From the NCBI RefSeq assembly GCF_007860105.1, contig NZ_SJPU01000001.1:1284118-1348117 (forward strand): a stretch of DNA of 64,000 nucleotides. Direction: 5' to 3'. The notes under the pieces are model-generated. The model was not told the DNA's origin. It worked only from the letters and a program-made list of their open reading frames with translations, and did not search any database. The stretch comes from Allorhodopirellula heiligendammensis (lineage in GTDB: Bacteria > Planctomycetota > Planctomycetia > Pirellulales > Pirellulaceae). Both the position numbers and the translations under genes were made by a program. This document shows positions 47,591 through 64,000 of the stretch, piece after piece (the first letter of the stretch is position 1; every line of letters begins with the position of its first letter).

Positions 47591-49195
47591 ATGCGGAAAA
47601 TTACTATTTTACTGGCACGAGCGGGCGAGCATTTTCAAGCAGCCACGTTGAGGCTGAGCGAAACTAACCGAATCCTCGTCGGCTTAACAGCCATCGCGAG
47701 CACGATCGCTAGTTGTGTGGCGATACCACTCTCGCTGCCGAGCATCGCGTTGTTGCTCAGCCTATGCACCTTCAACACAACACCCCTGTTTGGAATCGAC
47801 AACCATGCCTTGGTCGCCGCCGCCAGCAAGGCGAACGAAGCCAAGCTTTTTAACATCAAAGAATATGGTGCTATCGGTAACGGCGTGGCCATGGACACCG
47901 AAGCGGTGCAAAAAACCATCGATGCCTGTCACGAAGCCGGTGGTGGTGTGGTTTGGGTTCCGCCTGGTGATTTCCAAATTGGAACTATCATACTCAAGAG
48001 CAACGTTACCCTCTCGCTCGATAACGGGGCCAACTTGCTCGGAAGCACCAAGGCCACTGACTACCCAACGGACAAGCTCAGCAGGCCACGAGAGGGTGAT
48101 GCCCATTGCCTGATCTACGCTGAAAACGCTCAAAACATCACCATCGAAGGGCTCGGCGTTATCGATGGGAGAGGTACTCACGAGAACTTTCCTCGGAACA
48201 GAAGGGGAGGGCGAAACTCAGGCATTCGCCCACGCCTGATGCGTCTGGAGAGCTGTGAAAATCTTACCTTCTCCGGCGTCACCTATAAACGCCCAGCTTT
48301 CTGGGGGTTGCATTTGATTGACTGCAAGAACGTCCACTTCAATGCAGTGACGGTGCGCTTTCGCAATAACAACTACAATAATGATGGATTCGATATCGAC
48401 GGCTGCGAAAATGTCTTAATCGAGAACTGTGATATCAGCACGGGAGACGATGCGATCTGTTTGAAAAGCTCTTTAAACCCCTGCAGGAACATCGTGGTGC
48501 GAGCGTGTAGGGCAGACAGCAACACGGCTGCCGTCAAATTTGGCTCGTCCTCCCGGGGCGGATTTATCGACATCAGCATTACCAACTGTTATTTCCATGA
48601 CTGTCCCATGGGAGCTATCAAGCTACAGTCAGTAGACGGGGGACGCCTAGAAAATATCAATATTTCCCGAATTGTAATGAAAGATGTTGGTAATCCTCTA
48701 TTCATGCGTTTGGGCAATCGAGGCAGCACTTTCGGTAAAGGGCGAGCAGATGTCTCGGTAGGCACACTGAAAAACATAAGAATCAGTGATGTGGTTGCAA
48801 ACGTAATAGTCGAGGATCGGGCAAAATCTATTGAAGCGGTATATAAGAATACCAAAGTGGATTCTACCCCAGGAGTGACTGATGATGAGAAGGCGAAAGC
48901 CGGGCCGATCATGATCACAGGAATCCCCGGTCACGATATCGAAAACGTTGTCCTGGAAAACATAAAAATTTCCTATCCCGGGCATGGTACTCAGAACGAT
49001 GCAACGCGAGTTGTGGCGGAGGACGCTGAGCGGTATCCGGAACAGTTCTTCTTTGGCGTGCTACCGGCCTGGGGTGCCTACATCCGTCACGCCAAGAATG
49101 TTGAATTCAAAAATGTTGAATTGACACTCCGTGGCGACGACGCACGCCAGAAGATCATTTTAGATGATGTCGAATCATTCAAGGAAAGTGACTGA
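47591..49195 (+). CDS. GH28-like polygalacturonase/rhamnogalacturonase
   Basis: This right-handed beta-helix protein of 534 residues begins with a hydrophobic leader region (about 48-68) and the FNIKEYGAIGNGVAMDTEAVQKTIDACHEAGGG motif of pectin-degrading GH28. Catalytic-region motifs are NNDGFDIDGCENV (Asp about 274), ISTGDDAICLKS (Asp pair about 285) and GAIKLQSVDGG in place of RIK. The usual GHG is replaced by KFGSSSRGG, so it may be a variant with different specificity. It lies next to the PQQ-like gene. Confidence 0.85.
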   Translation: MRKITILLARAGEHFQAATLRLSETNRILVGLTAIASTIASCVAIPLSLPSIALLLSLCTFNTTPLFGIDNHALVAAASKANEAKLFNIKEYGAIGNGVAMDTEAVQKTIDACHEAGGGVVWVPPGDFQIGTIILKSNVTLSLDNGANLLGSTKATDYPTDKLSRPREGDAHCLIYAENAQNITIEGLGVIDGRGTHENFPRNRRGGRNSGIRPRLMRLESCENLTFSGVTYKRPAFWGLHLIDCKNVHFNAVTVRFRNNNYNNDGFDIDGCENVLIENCDISTGDDAICLKSSLNPCRNIVVRACRADSNTAAVKFGSSSRGGFIDISITNCYFHDCPMGAIKLQSVDGGRLENINISRIVMKDVGNPLFMRLGNRGSTFGKGRADVSVGTLKNIRISDVVANVIVEDRAKSIEAVYKNTKVDSTPGVTDDEKAKAGPIMITGIPGHDIENVVLENIKISYPGHGTQNDATRVVAEDAERYPEQFFFGVLPAWGAYIRHAKNVEFKNVELTLRGDDARQKIILDDVESFKESD

Positions 49196-49317
49196 ATGAA
49201 GCGTCGGCCCTGCGGGCAACGGTGGCTTGAACGGATTTGGACAGTATTGGCAACCTGCTCAGATCAAAATAAATCGCTTCTGGATGTTCTGCGGACATCG
49301 CTGAAGCACTTTTTTGG

Positions 49318-50133
49318 TCCATCCGATTTTATCGTGGGTTTCGCAGCGGTGAGCCAGGTGTGCGGGATTTTCAAGGCATGGCGGTGGCGTCCGAAAGCTT
49401 TTGTCATGCTGATGTGTCCGTGGTAGGATTATGGCGCCGGGAGAAGCGGAAGCGAGCTCTGCTCTCAAGGAACTCACGCCCCAGCGAGTTCATTGAAGAC
49501 CACTCGAAAGTTGAGTGCAGCCGCCCGTTTCTCTAAATTTTTGCTCGCTCGCTCCTGGTATTGTTGTTCGTAGTATTCGTTGCCCACGTCAACGTACTCC
49601 TTGCCGTAATTGAGCATCCCGTAGACGATTTTCGCTAACTTATGGGCCGTCGCCGTGATTGCTTTTGGTGAACCAAGACGGGAACGAAGTCTTCGAAAAA
49701 ATGCTCCCAAGGCACAGTTGGATCGAGCAAGCGATGCCGCCGCAGTGCGGAGTGCAACCGCAGCTCGGATCGCACTTGTGCGAGTTTTACCACTGAGCAA
49801 TTTCCCACCCGTCTTCTTACTCCCGGGACCAGGCTGAGAAGCGGGCACGAAGCACCGCGTAGAGAACGGCCTCCACGACCCACCGCGTATCAGATATCAT
49901 ATTCTCAACCCCAGTTCCTCGGAATCATTTGGCCACATACGGCCTGCGGCGGCTGGGAAGCAACTCGCCGAGGAATATCTCGGTCACACATGAGCCGAAA
50001 GGTGCCTTCGGCTGGCGGCGGCTGTGTCCGCCGTCAGCGTTTCTTCTGAGACGGCATCGCTCATTTCGGACGCCACCGCGATGCCTCCAAAATCCAACAT
50101 GCTGGATTTTTCCACGATAAACCCGGATGGACC
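49318..50133. repeat. Imperfect ~90-bp inverted repeats flanking IS remains
   Basis: 49318-49411 (GGTCCATCCG...TTATCGTGG...GGATTTTCAAGGCATGGCGGTGGCGTCCGAAA, key pieces) recurs as the reverse complement at 50045-50133, with shared GGTCCATCCG, TTATCGTGG, GGATTTT, AGGCAT(C/G)GCGGTGGCGTCCGAAA. They enclose the IS110 fragment. Partial relatives lie at 47417-47445 and 26164-26178. Confidence 0.65.
49474..49848 (-). pseudogene. C-terminal fragment of an IS110-family transposase
   Basis: The 124-codon frame matches the C-terminal Tnp_20 part of IS110/IS116/IS902 transposases: PGSKKTGGKLLSGKTRTSAIR, LRTAAASLARSNCALGAFFRRL, GSPKAITATAHKLAKIVYGML and VGNEYYEQQYQERASKNLEKRA. The N-terminal RuvC-like DEDD domain is missing, so it cannot transpose. 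The right side is cut at about 49850 within the repeat region. Confidence 0.82.
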
Positions 50134-50135
50134 AT

Positions 50136-50972
50136 TAAGTTGTGTACGGAAGCTGGTTTTCGCAAAATCCGGCTACGAGGTGACACCGACTTCTCGTCAA
50201 CAACACACTTGGATCATTGGGATCGCGAGGGCGTGACGTTTGTGCTGGGTTACGATGCGAGCAAAACACTTGTCGGGATCGCCGATTTGCTGCCGCAATC
50301 GGCGTGGAACACGCTTTCGCGCCAAAGATCCAAGTCCGAGAATGGGCGAGCCAAACGCCCCAATTACAAAGAACGAATTGTGGTGCCAACGAATATGTAA
50401 ACCAGATTCTGCGAGGCGAGAGCTACGCGGAGTTCGACTACCAGCCGGTCGCCTGTGATCGCAAGTACCGGATGGTCGTTGTCCGTAAAGACATCCAGGT
50501 AATGCGTGGGCAGCAGCACCTTTTTGACAAACAGAAATACTTTTTCTACATCACAAACGAACAAGAAGAAGAAGTTCCCTCTCGCGAGGTGATTCGCAAT
50601 GGAAACCAACGTTGCGATCAAGAGAACACGATCAGCCAGGGAAAGGCGTGTGGTGCGCTGAGTGCGCCGCTTGACACCCTGGAGAGTAACTGGGCTTACG
50701 TGGTCATGGCTTCACTGGCATGGACGCTGAAGTTATGGAGCGGGATGCTGGTTCGCGTCAAAGGCAACCCGAATCAGCGTCGAGTGCGAGCGGAGGTCAG
50801 ACGCAAAGTCATTCGGATGAAATTTTCGACCTATCTGAACTCATTGATGTTGATCCCCGCTCACGTGATCGGCAGCGCACGGCAGTTAAAGCTACGCCTG
50901 TTAGCCTACCGCCCAAGCGTTGATTGTTTAATGACGCTCTCTGATCACATCGCGATGCCGCTTCGATGCTGA
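50136..50972 (+). pseudogene. Truncated, frameshifted IS1380-family transposase
   Basis: The first part (KLCTEAGFRKIRLRGDTDFS, LDHWDREGVTFVLGYDASKTL) continues after a shift near 50390 into NQILRGESYAEFDYQPVACD, RKYRMVVVRKDIQV and the C-terminal block LESNWAYVVMASLAWTLKLWSGML with VIRMKFSTYLNSLMLIPAHVI. This is the DDE region of IS1380 transposases. The N-terminal third and both ends are missing. It starts directly behind the inverted repeat at 50133. Confidence 0.8.
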
Positions 50973-51173
50973 CATGCGATGCTCAATGAAGCCAAGGGCG
51001 CGGATGCTCTTGGTACCGCCGCTGGCCGCCTTATCCAGAAAGACACTCACCATCATGCCCACTGACATCTTTGAAAATCATTGCCAGCCCAAGCGGGGAG
51101 CTCGTCGCTCGCGCACATAGAACACGGCAAATTTCTCGGAAAATGAATCAAGCGTTCGCTTGATTCAGGACTA

Positions 51174-51396
51174 GTTCGTTTCCGCGGTGCCGAAGATTGC
51201 CGCGTGAAAGCCTGTCGCTTCATCAATTCGGGCGGCACAGGCATACGATTGGACTTGCATGCCCAACGTAATCGCATCACCGATTCTGAATTTGCTCACC
51301 TGGGTGAGGCAGGAATCCTGCTGGTGGGTTATGGACTTGGTACCAAAGACGTCAATCACCACAATGATATTATTAACAACTACATTCATCATTTTA
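51174..51396 (+). pseudogene. Fragment of a right-handed beta-helix protein
   Basis: An open frame without start encodes VRFRGAEDCRVKACRFINSG, GTGIRLDLHAQRNRITDSEFAHLGEAGILLVGYGLG and NHHNDIINNYIHH, the rung pattern of secreted beta-helix proteins such as alginate or pectate lyase relatives. Both ends are lost; at about 51400 it runs into sulfatase-like codons in another frame. Confidence 0.7.
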
Positions 51397-51634
51397 GGAT
51401 GGGTGGCCGCGTCTGGCCGTCCGCGACGGAGATTGGAAACTGGTGACGACCTACGACGGCAAACGCGTCGAGTTGCACAACATGAAACCAGATCGCGCTG
51501 GAGACATCGCCGAAGATCAGTCGAAGCAGTACCCGGAAGTCGTGGCGCGGCTTACCAAGATGGCACTCGACTGGTATGCCACCCAGCCAACCAAGGCGGA
51601 TCCCACCTGTATCAGCCCGGGCAAGGACGCGTGA
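51397..51634 (+). pseudogene. C-terminal fragment of a sulfatase
   Basis: From about 51400 the frame reads RLAVRDGDWKLVTTYDGKRV, ELHNMKPDRAGDIAEDQSKQ and PEVVARLTKMALDWYATQPT, the ending of many planctomycete sulfatases. The catalytic N-terminal half is missing. It is joined to the preceding beta-helix fragment by a frame change, so this is a scar where two genes were fused by deletion. Confidence 0.75.
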
Positions 51635-51729
51635 TATCGTTGCAAGTTGCGATCAGGTAGATTATAGAATAGGTTTGATTGAGCCAGCCTTGTCGGAACT
51701 GACGAGCACGTGTTCTATATGGAAATCGA

Positions 51730-54066
<2,337 letters not shown>

Positions 54067-54098
54067 TTAACGATCCCAATGCATGAGTGGCTGTCCAG

Positions 54099-60717
<6,619 letters not shown>

Positions 60718-61173
60718 ATGGAAACTGAACCAGAACTCCCCTTGGCGTTGCGTGCTGCGTACCTTGCTTTACACCGCAAAACCGATGCAAGATTTACGAA
60801 GCTCGATGTTACGGCTGATCAGTTTGTGCTGCTGACAGCTCTGTCGGATGGACAAGTATTGACTCAACGTGAATTGGCGGGTCGTATTTCCTCTGACCCC
60901 AGCACTGTTCGTGCGATGCTCGTTCTGCTCGAGAGAAAGGGGTTCGTCAAGCGTGACGTCCACCCCACGGATTTACGGGCTAAAGCCGTCTCCCTGACGA
61001 CAGTTGGCAAGCGGATGCAAAAGAAGCTTTGGAAAGCTGGTCAACCCATTCGCGATGAGATGTACCGGTGCATGTCGCCGGACGAGGCGGATGTTCTGGT
61101 AACGCTGCTTTGCAAAATGGCATGTGTTTTGAGCGATGTGAGTGTACCCGTACAGGCTCCATCCAAACGGTAG
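60718..61173 (+). CDS. MarR-family transcriptional regulator
   Basis: From the ATG at 60718 the 151-residue protein has the winged-helix MarR layout: DVTADQFVLLTALSDGQVLTQRELAGRI, SDPSTVRAMLVLLERKGFVKRDVHPTDLRAKAVSLTTVGK (HTH and wing with DxRxK). Family members usually bind palindromes and release on phenolic ligands. Phenolic acids such as ferulate are released by the esterases across the intergenic space, which makes a link plausible but unproven. Located 16 bp before the XylR-type gene. Confidence 0.88.
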   Translation: METEPELPLALRAAYLALHRKTDARFTKLDVTADQFVLLTALSDGQVLTQRELAGRISSDPSTVRAMLVLLERKGFVKRDVHPTDLRAKAVSLTTVGKRMQKKLWKAGQPIRDEMYRCMSPDEADVLVTLLCKMACVLSDVSVPVQAPSKR

Positions 61174-61189
61174 ATCGAGCAAAAGAAAA

Positions 61190-62350
61190 ATGATTCGCAG
61201 ATCGGTCGCACTGCTCATCGAAACCTCCAACGGCTACAGTCGTGGACTGCTGGAGGGCGTGATCGCTTACACTCAAGAACATGGCAATTGGTCGGTATAT
61301 CTTACTGAACAAGAACGCGGTGCCCCCCCGCCCAGCTGGCTTCAAGGTTGGGGTGGGGACGGCGTCATTGCACGGATTGAGACGGATGCAATTGGCCGGC
61401 AACTCAAGCGATGTGGTGTTCCAGTTGTCGACTTGAGTGCGGCACGGCAACTCAAAGGAGTTCCCTGGGCGGACACGGACGATAGAGCGATTTCTCAGCT
61501 CGCAGTAGATCATTTCACGCAGCGCGGGTTTCGGAACCTTGCCTATTGCGGTGATGCTGGATTTCAGTGGTCCTCCAAGCGATGCCTCCATTTCCGAGGT
61601 TTTGCTCAATCTGCAGGCTGTCTGTTTTACGAGCATCAGTCGGTCGCACGTTACGAAAAAACTTACAATGCTGTGACAGAAATGGGACGGATTATCGATT
61701 GGATTGCAATCCTTCCACGACCCGTTGCGATTATGGGCTGTTATGACTTTAAAGCGCACGAAGTGCTTGACGCGTGCCGTCAATTGAACATTGACGTTCC
61801 AACTGAAGTAGCCGTGCTGGGCGTCGACAATGATCGCTTGATCTGCGAATTGTCAGAGCCCAAACTTTCAAGCATCATTCCGGATACGAAGCGAACGGGA
61901 TACGAAGCTGCGAATTTGCTAGACCGCATGATGTCGGGCGAGGTTGTCGCATCAGACACACCGTTGATCACGCAGCCTTTAGGAATACACGTTCGCGAGT
62001 CGACTGATACCGTAGCGATCGCGGACGAAGAAATCGCCAAGGCACTCCAGTACATCCGGCGCCATAGTTCGGCCAACCTCAGAGTGAACGATATTCTTCA
62101 ACACATTGACCTTTCGCGTCGAGCTTTCGAGCATCGGTTTAGTAAATGGGTTGGACATACCCCGCACGAAGAAATTCAGCGGGTTCGGATGAACCGTGTG
62201 AAAGCATTGCTTCGAGACACGGAATTGACTTTGAACCAGATTGCCGAGCGGATGGGATTTGAGCACTCAGAGTATTTAGGTGCTGCCTTCAAGCGAGAAG
62301 TCGGAATCGCACCTAGCGAGTATCGAAAAATGCAAAACGTCTCAAGCTAG
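61190..62350 (+). CDS. XylR-type regulator: LacI-like sensor with AraC-type DNA-binding domain
   Basis: The N-terminal ~270 residues are a LacI/periplasmic-binding-like sensor: VALLIETSNGYSRGLLEGVIAY, WGGDGVIARIE, DDRAISQLAVDHFTQRGFRNLAYCG, VAVLGVDNDRLICELSEPKLSSI. The C-terminal ~100 residues are an AraC HTH pair: NLRVNDILQHIDLSRRAFEHRF and TLNQIAERMGFEHSEYLGAAFKREVGIAPSEYRK. This is the XylR (xylose regulator) architecture. The ATG at 61190 overlaps nothing and follows MarR closely, so one operon. It faces the xylanase genes, supporting a xylan-sugar response. Confidence 0.92.
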   Translation: MIRRSVALLIETSNGYSRGLLEGVIAYTQEHGNWSVYLTEQERGAPPPSWLQGWGGDGVIARIETDAIGRQLKRCGVPVVDLSAARQLKGVPWADTDDRAISQLAVDHFTQRGFRNLAYCGDAGFQWSSKRCLHFRGFAQSAGCLFYEHQSVARYEKTYNAVTEMGRIIDWIAILPRPVAIMGCYDFKAHEVLDACRQLNIDVPTEVAVLGVDNDRLICELSEPKLSSIIPDTKRTGYEAANLLDRMMSGEVVASDTPLITQPLGIHVRESTDTVAIADEEIAKALQYIRRHSSANLRVNDILQHIDLSRRAFEHRFSKWVGHTPHEEIQRVRMNRVKALLRDTELTLNQIAERMGFEHSEYLGAAFKREVGIAPSEYRKMQNVSS

Positions 62351-62390
62351 GTTTTCCACCACGCACCACAGGCTGGAAGCCCATGCCACT

Positions 62391-63458
62391 TTAAAACCCG
62401 CGTTGGAGGCCGGGGGTGATGTCGAGATCGAGGGTGGCGAAGTCGTCGCGGTCGATTTGTTTCCAGGCGATGGCGCCCATTACGGCATTATCGGTGCAGA
62501 GTTCGGGCGGGGCGATCACGACTTCGAAGTCGTCCTGCTCCGCAGCAGTGGCGAGGTCACGGCGCAACCGCTGGTTCGCCGCGACACCGCCGCCGACGAG
62601 TAACCGACGGACACCGCAGCGGTTGATCGCTTTGCGGGTTTTCGCAACCAACACGTCGACGACAGCAGCCTCGAAAGAAGCGCACACGTCGGCTTTGGTT
62701 TGGTCGCTCAATTCCAGTGTCGCGAAATCTTGTCGGCCCGGGCCGACGATGGCGTACCTGACGGCTGTTTTCAGACCGCTGAAACTGAAGTCGTCCGAAC
62801 CATCGTGCTGTTTCGAGCGGGGGAAGGCGAAGGCCCGATCGTTGCCCCGGGCGGCCCAGCGGGCGACTTCGACGCCGCCGGGAAAGCCGAGTGACAGCAT
62901 CGCGGCGACTTTATCGAATGCTTCCCCAGCGGCATCGTCGATCGTCCCACCGAGATATTCCAGATCGACAGGGTCGTGACAGAGGTACAACGTTGTGTGC
63001 CCACCGCTGACAATCAGACCTACCGCCGGATACACGTTGGCGTCGGATTGGCTGAGCTGGCACGCGTACAGATGGGCGTGCAGATGGTTGATCGCCACAA
63101 GCGGTTTCTGCCATGCTAGGGCCAGCGACTTGGCCGCGACGACACCGACGAGCAGCGAGCCCGCCAGCCCCGGACGATCGGCGACGGCGATCGCATGCAG
63201 GTCGCGGCCGCGGATCCCAGCTTGGGTGAGGGCGGTATCGATCACCGGTAGGATGCGTTCGAGATGGGCCCGGGCGGCGATTTCAGGCACGACTCCGCCA
63301 AATCGCTCGTGCAGTTTTTCTTGCGTGGCGATGCACTCGCCGAGCACGCGGCCACCCCGGCTGACCACGGCGGCCGCTGTCTCGTCGCAGGTTGACTCAA
63401 TCGCCAACAGAACATCGTCGCCGCTATCGGCCAATCTGGTACCTCTTTGAAATGTCAA
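62391..63458 (-). CDS. tsaD: tRNA N6-threonylcarbamoyladenosine synthase subunit TsaD
   Basis: The 355-residue protein shows the ASKHA-fold signatures of TsaD: LLAIESTCDETAAAVV, the iron-binding HLHAHLYA (about 125), GLIVSGGHTTLYLC, DDAAGEAFDKVAAML, FSFSGLKTAVRY and LLVGGGVAANQRLRRDL, with a late NAVMGAIAW. It transfers threonylcarbamoyl to A37 of ANN-reading tRNAs. A TTG at 63458 is the longest start; a TTG further in (LADSGDD) is also plausible. Convergent with the XylR-type gene, 40 bp apart. Confidence 0.96.
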   Translation of the reverse strand: MTFQRGTRLADSGDDVLLAIESTCDETAAAVVSRGGRVLGECIATQEKLHERFGGVVPEIAARAHLERILPVIDTALTQAGIRGRDLHAIAVADRPGLAGSLLVGVVAAKSLALAWQKPLVAINHLHAHLYACQLSQSDANVYPAVGLIVSGGHTTLYLCHDPVDLEYLGGTIDDAAGEAFDKVAAMLSLGFPGGVEVARWAARGNDRAFAFPRSKQHDGSDDFSFSGLKTAVRYAIVGPGRQDFATLELSDQTKADVCASFEAAVVDVLVAKTRKAINRCGVRRLLVGGGVAANQRLRRDLATAAEQDDFEVVIAPPELCTDNAVMGAIAWKQIDRDDFATLDLDITPGLQRGF

Positions 63459-63524
63459 ATCTAACGAAACTAACGTCGTCAGACGGTGGAAGCCACGTTT
63501 TGGTAAACGTAAATACGCGATTTA

Positions 63525-64000
63525 TTAAAATTCCACCGTATCCATGACATTGTAGGTCGGGCCGCGTTTTTCGAGAAAACTGCCGATGACCTGCACGCAG
63601 TCGACGGTCATCTCGCCGAGAGGATCATCTTCGTGCAGGCTCCAACGATCGATCGCGGTCTGGGACAACCGCCGGCTGCCGCTGCGGGCTCGGCCGAGGG
63701 TCAAGTGGGGGACATAGTCGCGGGGCTCGCGTTTGAAACCAATGTCCGCGAACCGATCCTCCAATTCGCTCACGATTTTGGTGAGGGAGTCCGTCGGATC
63801 CTCGATTGTCACGCTGAGAATTCGGGCTCGATCCTTGTCGGGGAGGAAGCCCGCACCGACGAAATTCAACACGAACGGGTCCAATGGTTCACATACCGCC
63901 TCTACGATGTCACAAACCTGCGGCACTTCGACGTTATCCACCTCGCCCAAAAACTTGAGCGTCAGATGCAAATTGTCTTCGGGAACCCACTTAATACCCA
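63525..64000 (-). CDS. RNA 2',3'-cyclic phosphodiesterase (ThpR/LigT family), 5' end outside the window
   Basis: The two H-x-T-x motifs of the 2H phosphoesterases are visible: HLTLKFLGEVDN and HLTLGRARSG, with FLPDKDRARILSV-like strand between. The frame remains open to the window edge (GIKWVPEDN directly before HLTLKF), so the N-terminus is missing. Such enzymes hydrolyse 2',3'-cyclic phosphate or ligate RNA 2'-5' in vitro. Lies 67 bp upstream of tsaD on the same strand. Confidence 0.88.
   Translation of the reverse strand, partial: GIKWVPEDNLHLTLKFLGEVDNVEVPQVCDIVEAVCEPLDPFVLNFVGAGFLPDKDRARILSVTIEDPTDSLTKIVSELEDRFADIGFKREPRDYVPHLTLGRARSGSRRLSQTAIDRWSLHEDDPLGEMTVDCVQVIGSFLEKRGPTYNVMDTVEF

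Overview
The window looks like a planctomycete chromosome, close to the Rhodopirellula type. I infer this from several DUF1559 prepilin-like proteins with [13 protein letters not shown]-termini, secreted sulfatases, a PVC-type haem-binding dehydrogenase, a split ribosomal and initiation-factor cluster followed by a tiny basic protein, tRNA genes away from any rRNA operon, and GC-rich interspersed hairpins. No database was searched; family calls rest on recognised motifs.

Layout. (i) 1-1015: a broken tyrosine-recombinase tail next to tRNA-Pro(GGG), with short tandem repeats. (ii) 1.1-4.75 kb: core genes (M28 peptidase/glutaminyl cyclase-like, membrane protein, RlmI-like methyltransferase, YCII-glyoxalase fusion). 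(iii) 5.0-16.75 kb: an integrated mobile region between tRNA-Val(CAC) and tRNA-Ala/tRNA-Ile. It has a tyrosine integrase whose C-terminus is read through the tRNA-Val gene, an excisionase-like HTH, two ribbon-helix-helix-like small proteins, a 917-residue AEP primase-helicase, three clusters of a 9-bp iteron-like repeat, a dead IS66-type transposase, and a second integrase. The 3' flank of the second integrase is duplicated at position 184. (iv) 17.4-33.4 kb: secreted and membrane proteins (AhpD-like, DUF1559 plus lipoprotein, a PEP-CTERM gene broken by an in-frame stop, MscS channel, UbiB-type kinase, beta-propeller, sulfatase, quinone oxidoreductase, radical SAM). (v) 33.6-45.6 kb: housekeeping (Gfo/Idh oxidoreductase, rplM-rpsI-infA, FabZ-like dehydratase, DUF1559, purH, hisF, DciA-like DUF721, dnaN, cutA, prepilin peptidase). 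Two perfect inverted DnaA boxes lie between dnaN and cutA. (vi) 45.9-62.4 kb: a polysaccharide region: PQQ-like propeller, GH28, a graveyard of IS110, IS1380, beta-helix and sulfatase fragments, an esterase-GH10 xylanase, a ~1,938-residue ThuA/haem-dehydrogenase/esterase fusion, and a divergent MarR + XylR-type regulator pair. (vii) 62.4-64.0 kb: tsaD and a partial RNA 2',3'-cyclic phosphodiesterase.

How the parts fit: the XylR-type regulator, the xylanase-esterase and the giant fusion make a compact candidate xylan-use locus, with a strong dyad in front of the giant gene. The mobile region looks like a replicon-type integrative element (primase-helicase plus iterons plus integrase) that has decayed and taken in an IS. 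The DUF1559 proteins, their small lipoproteins and the A24 prepilin peptidase fit one pseudopilin-like export or processing theme.
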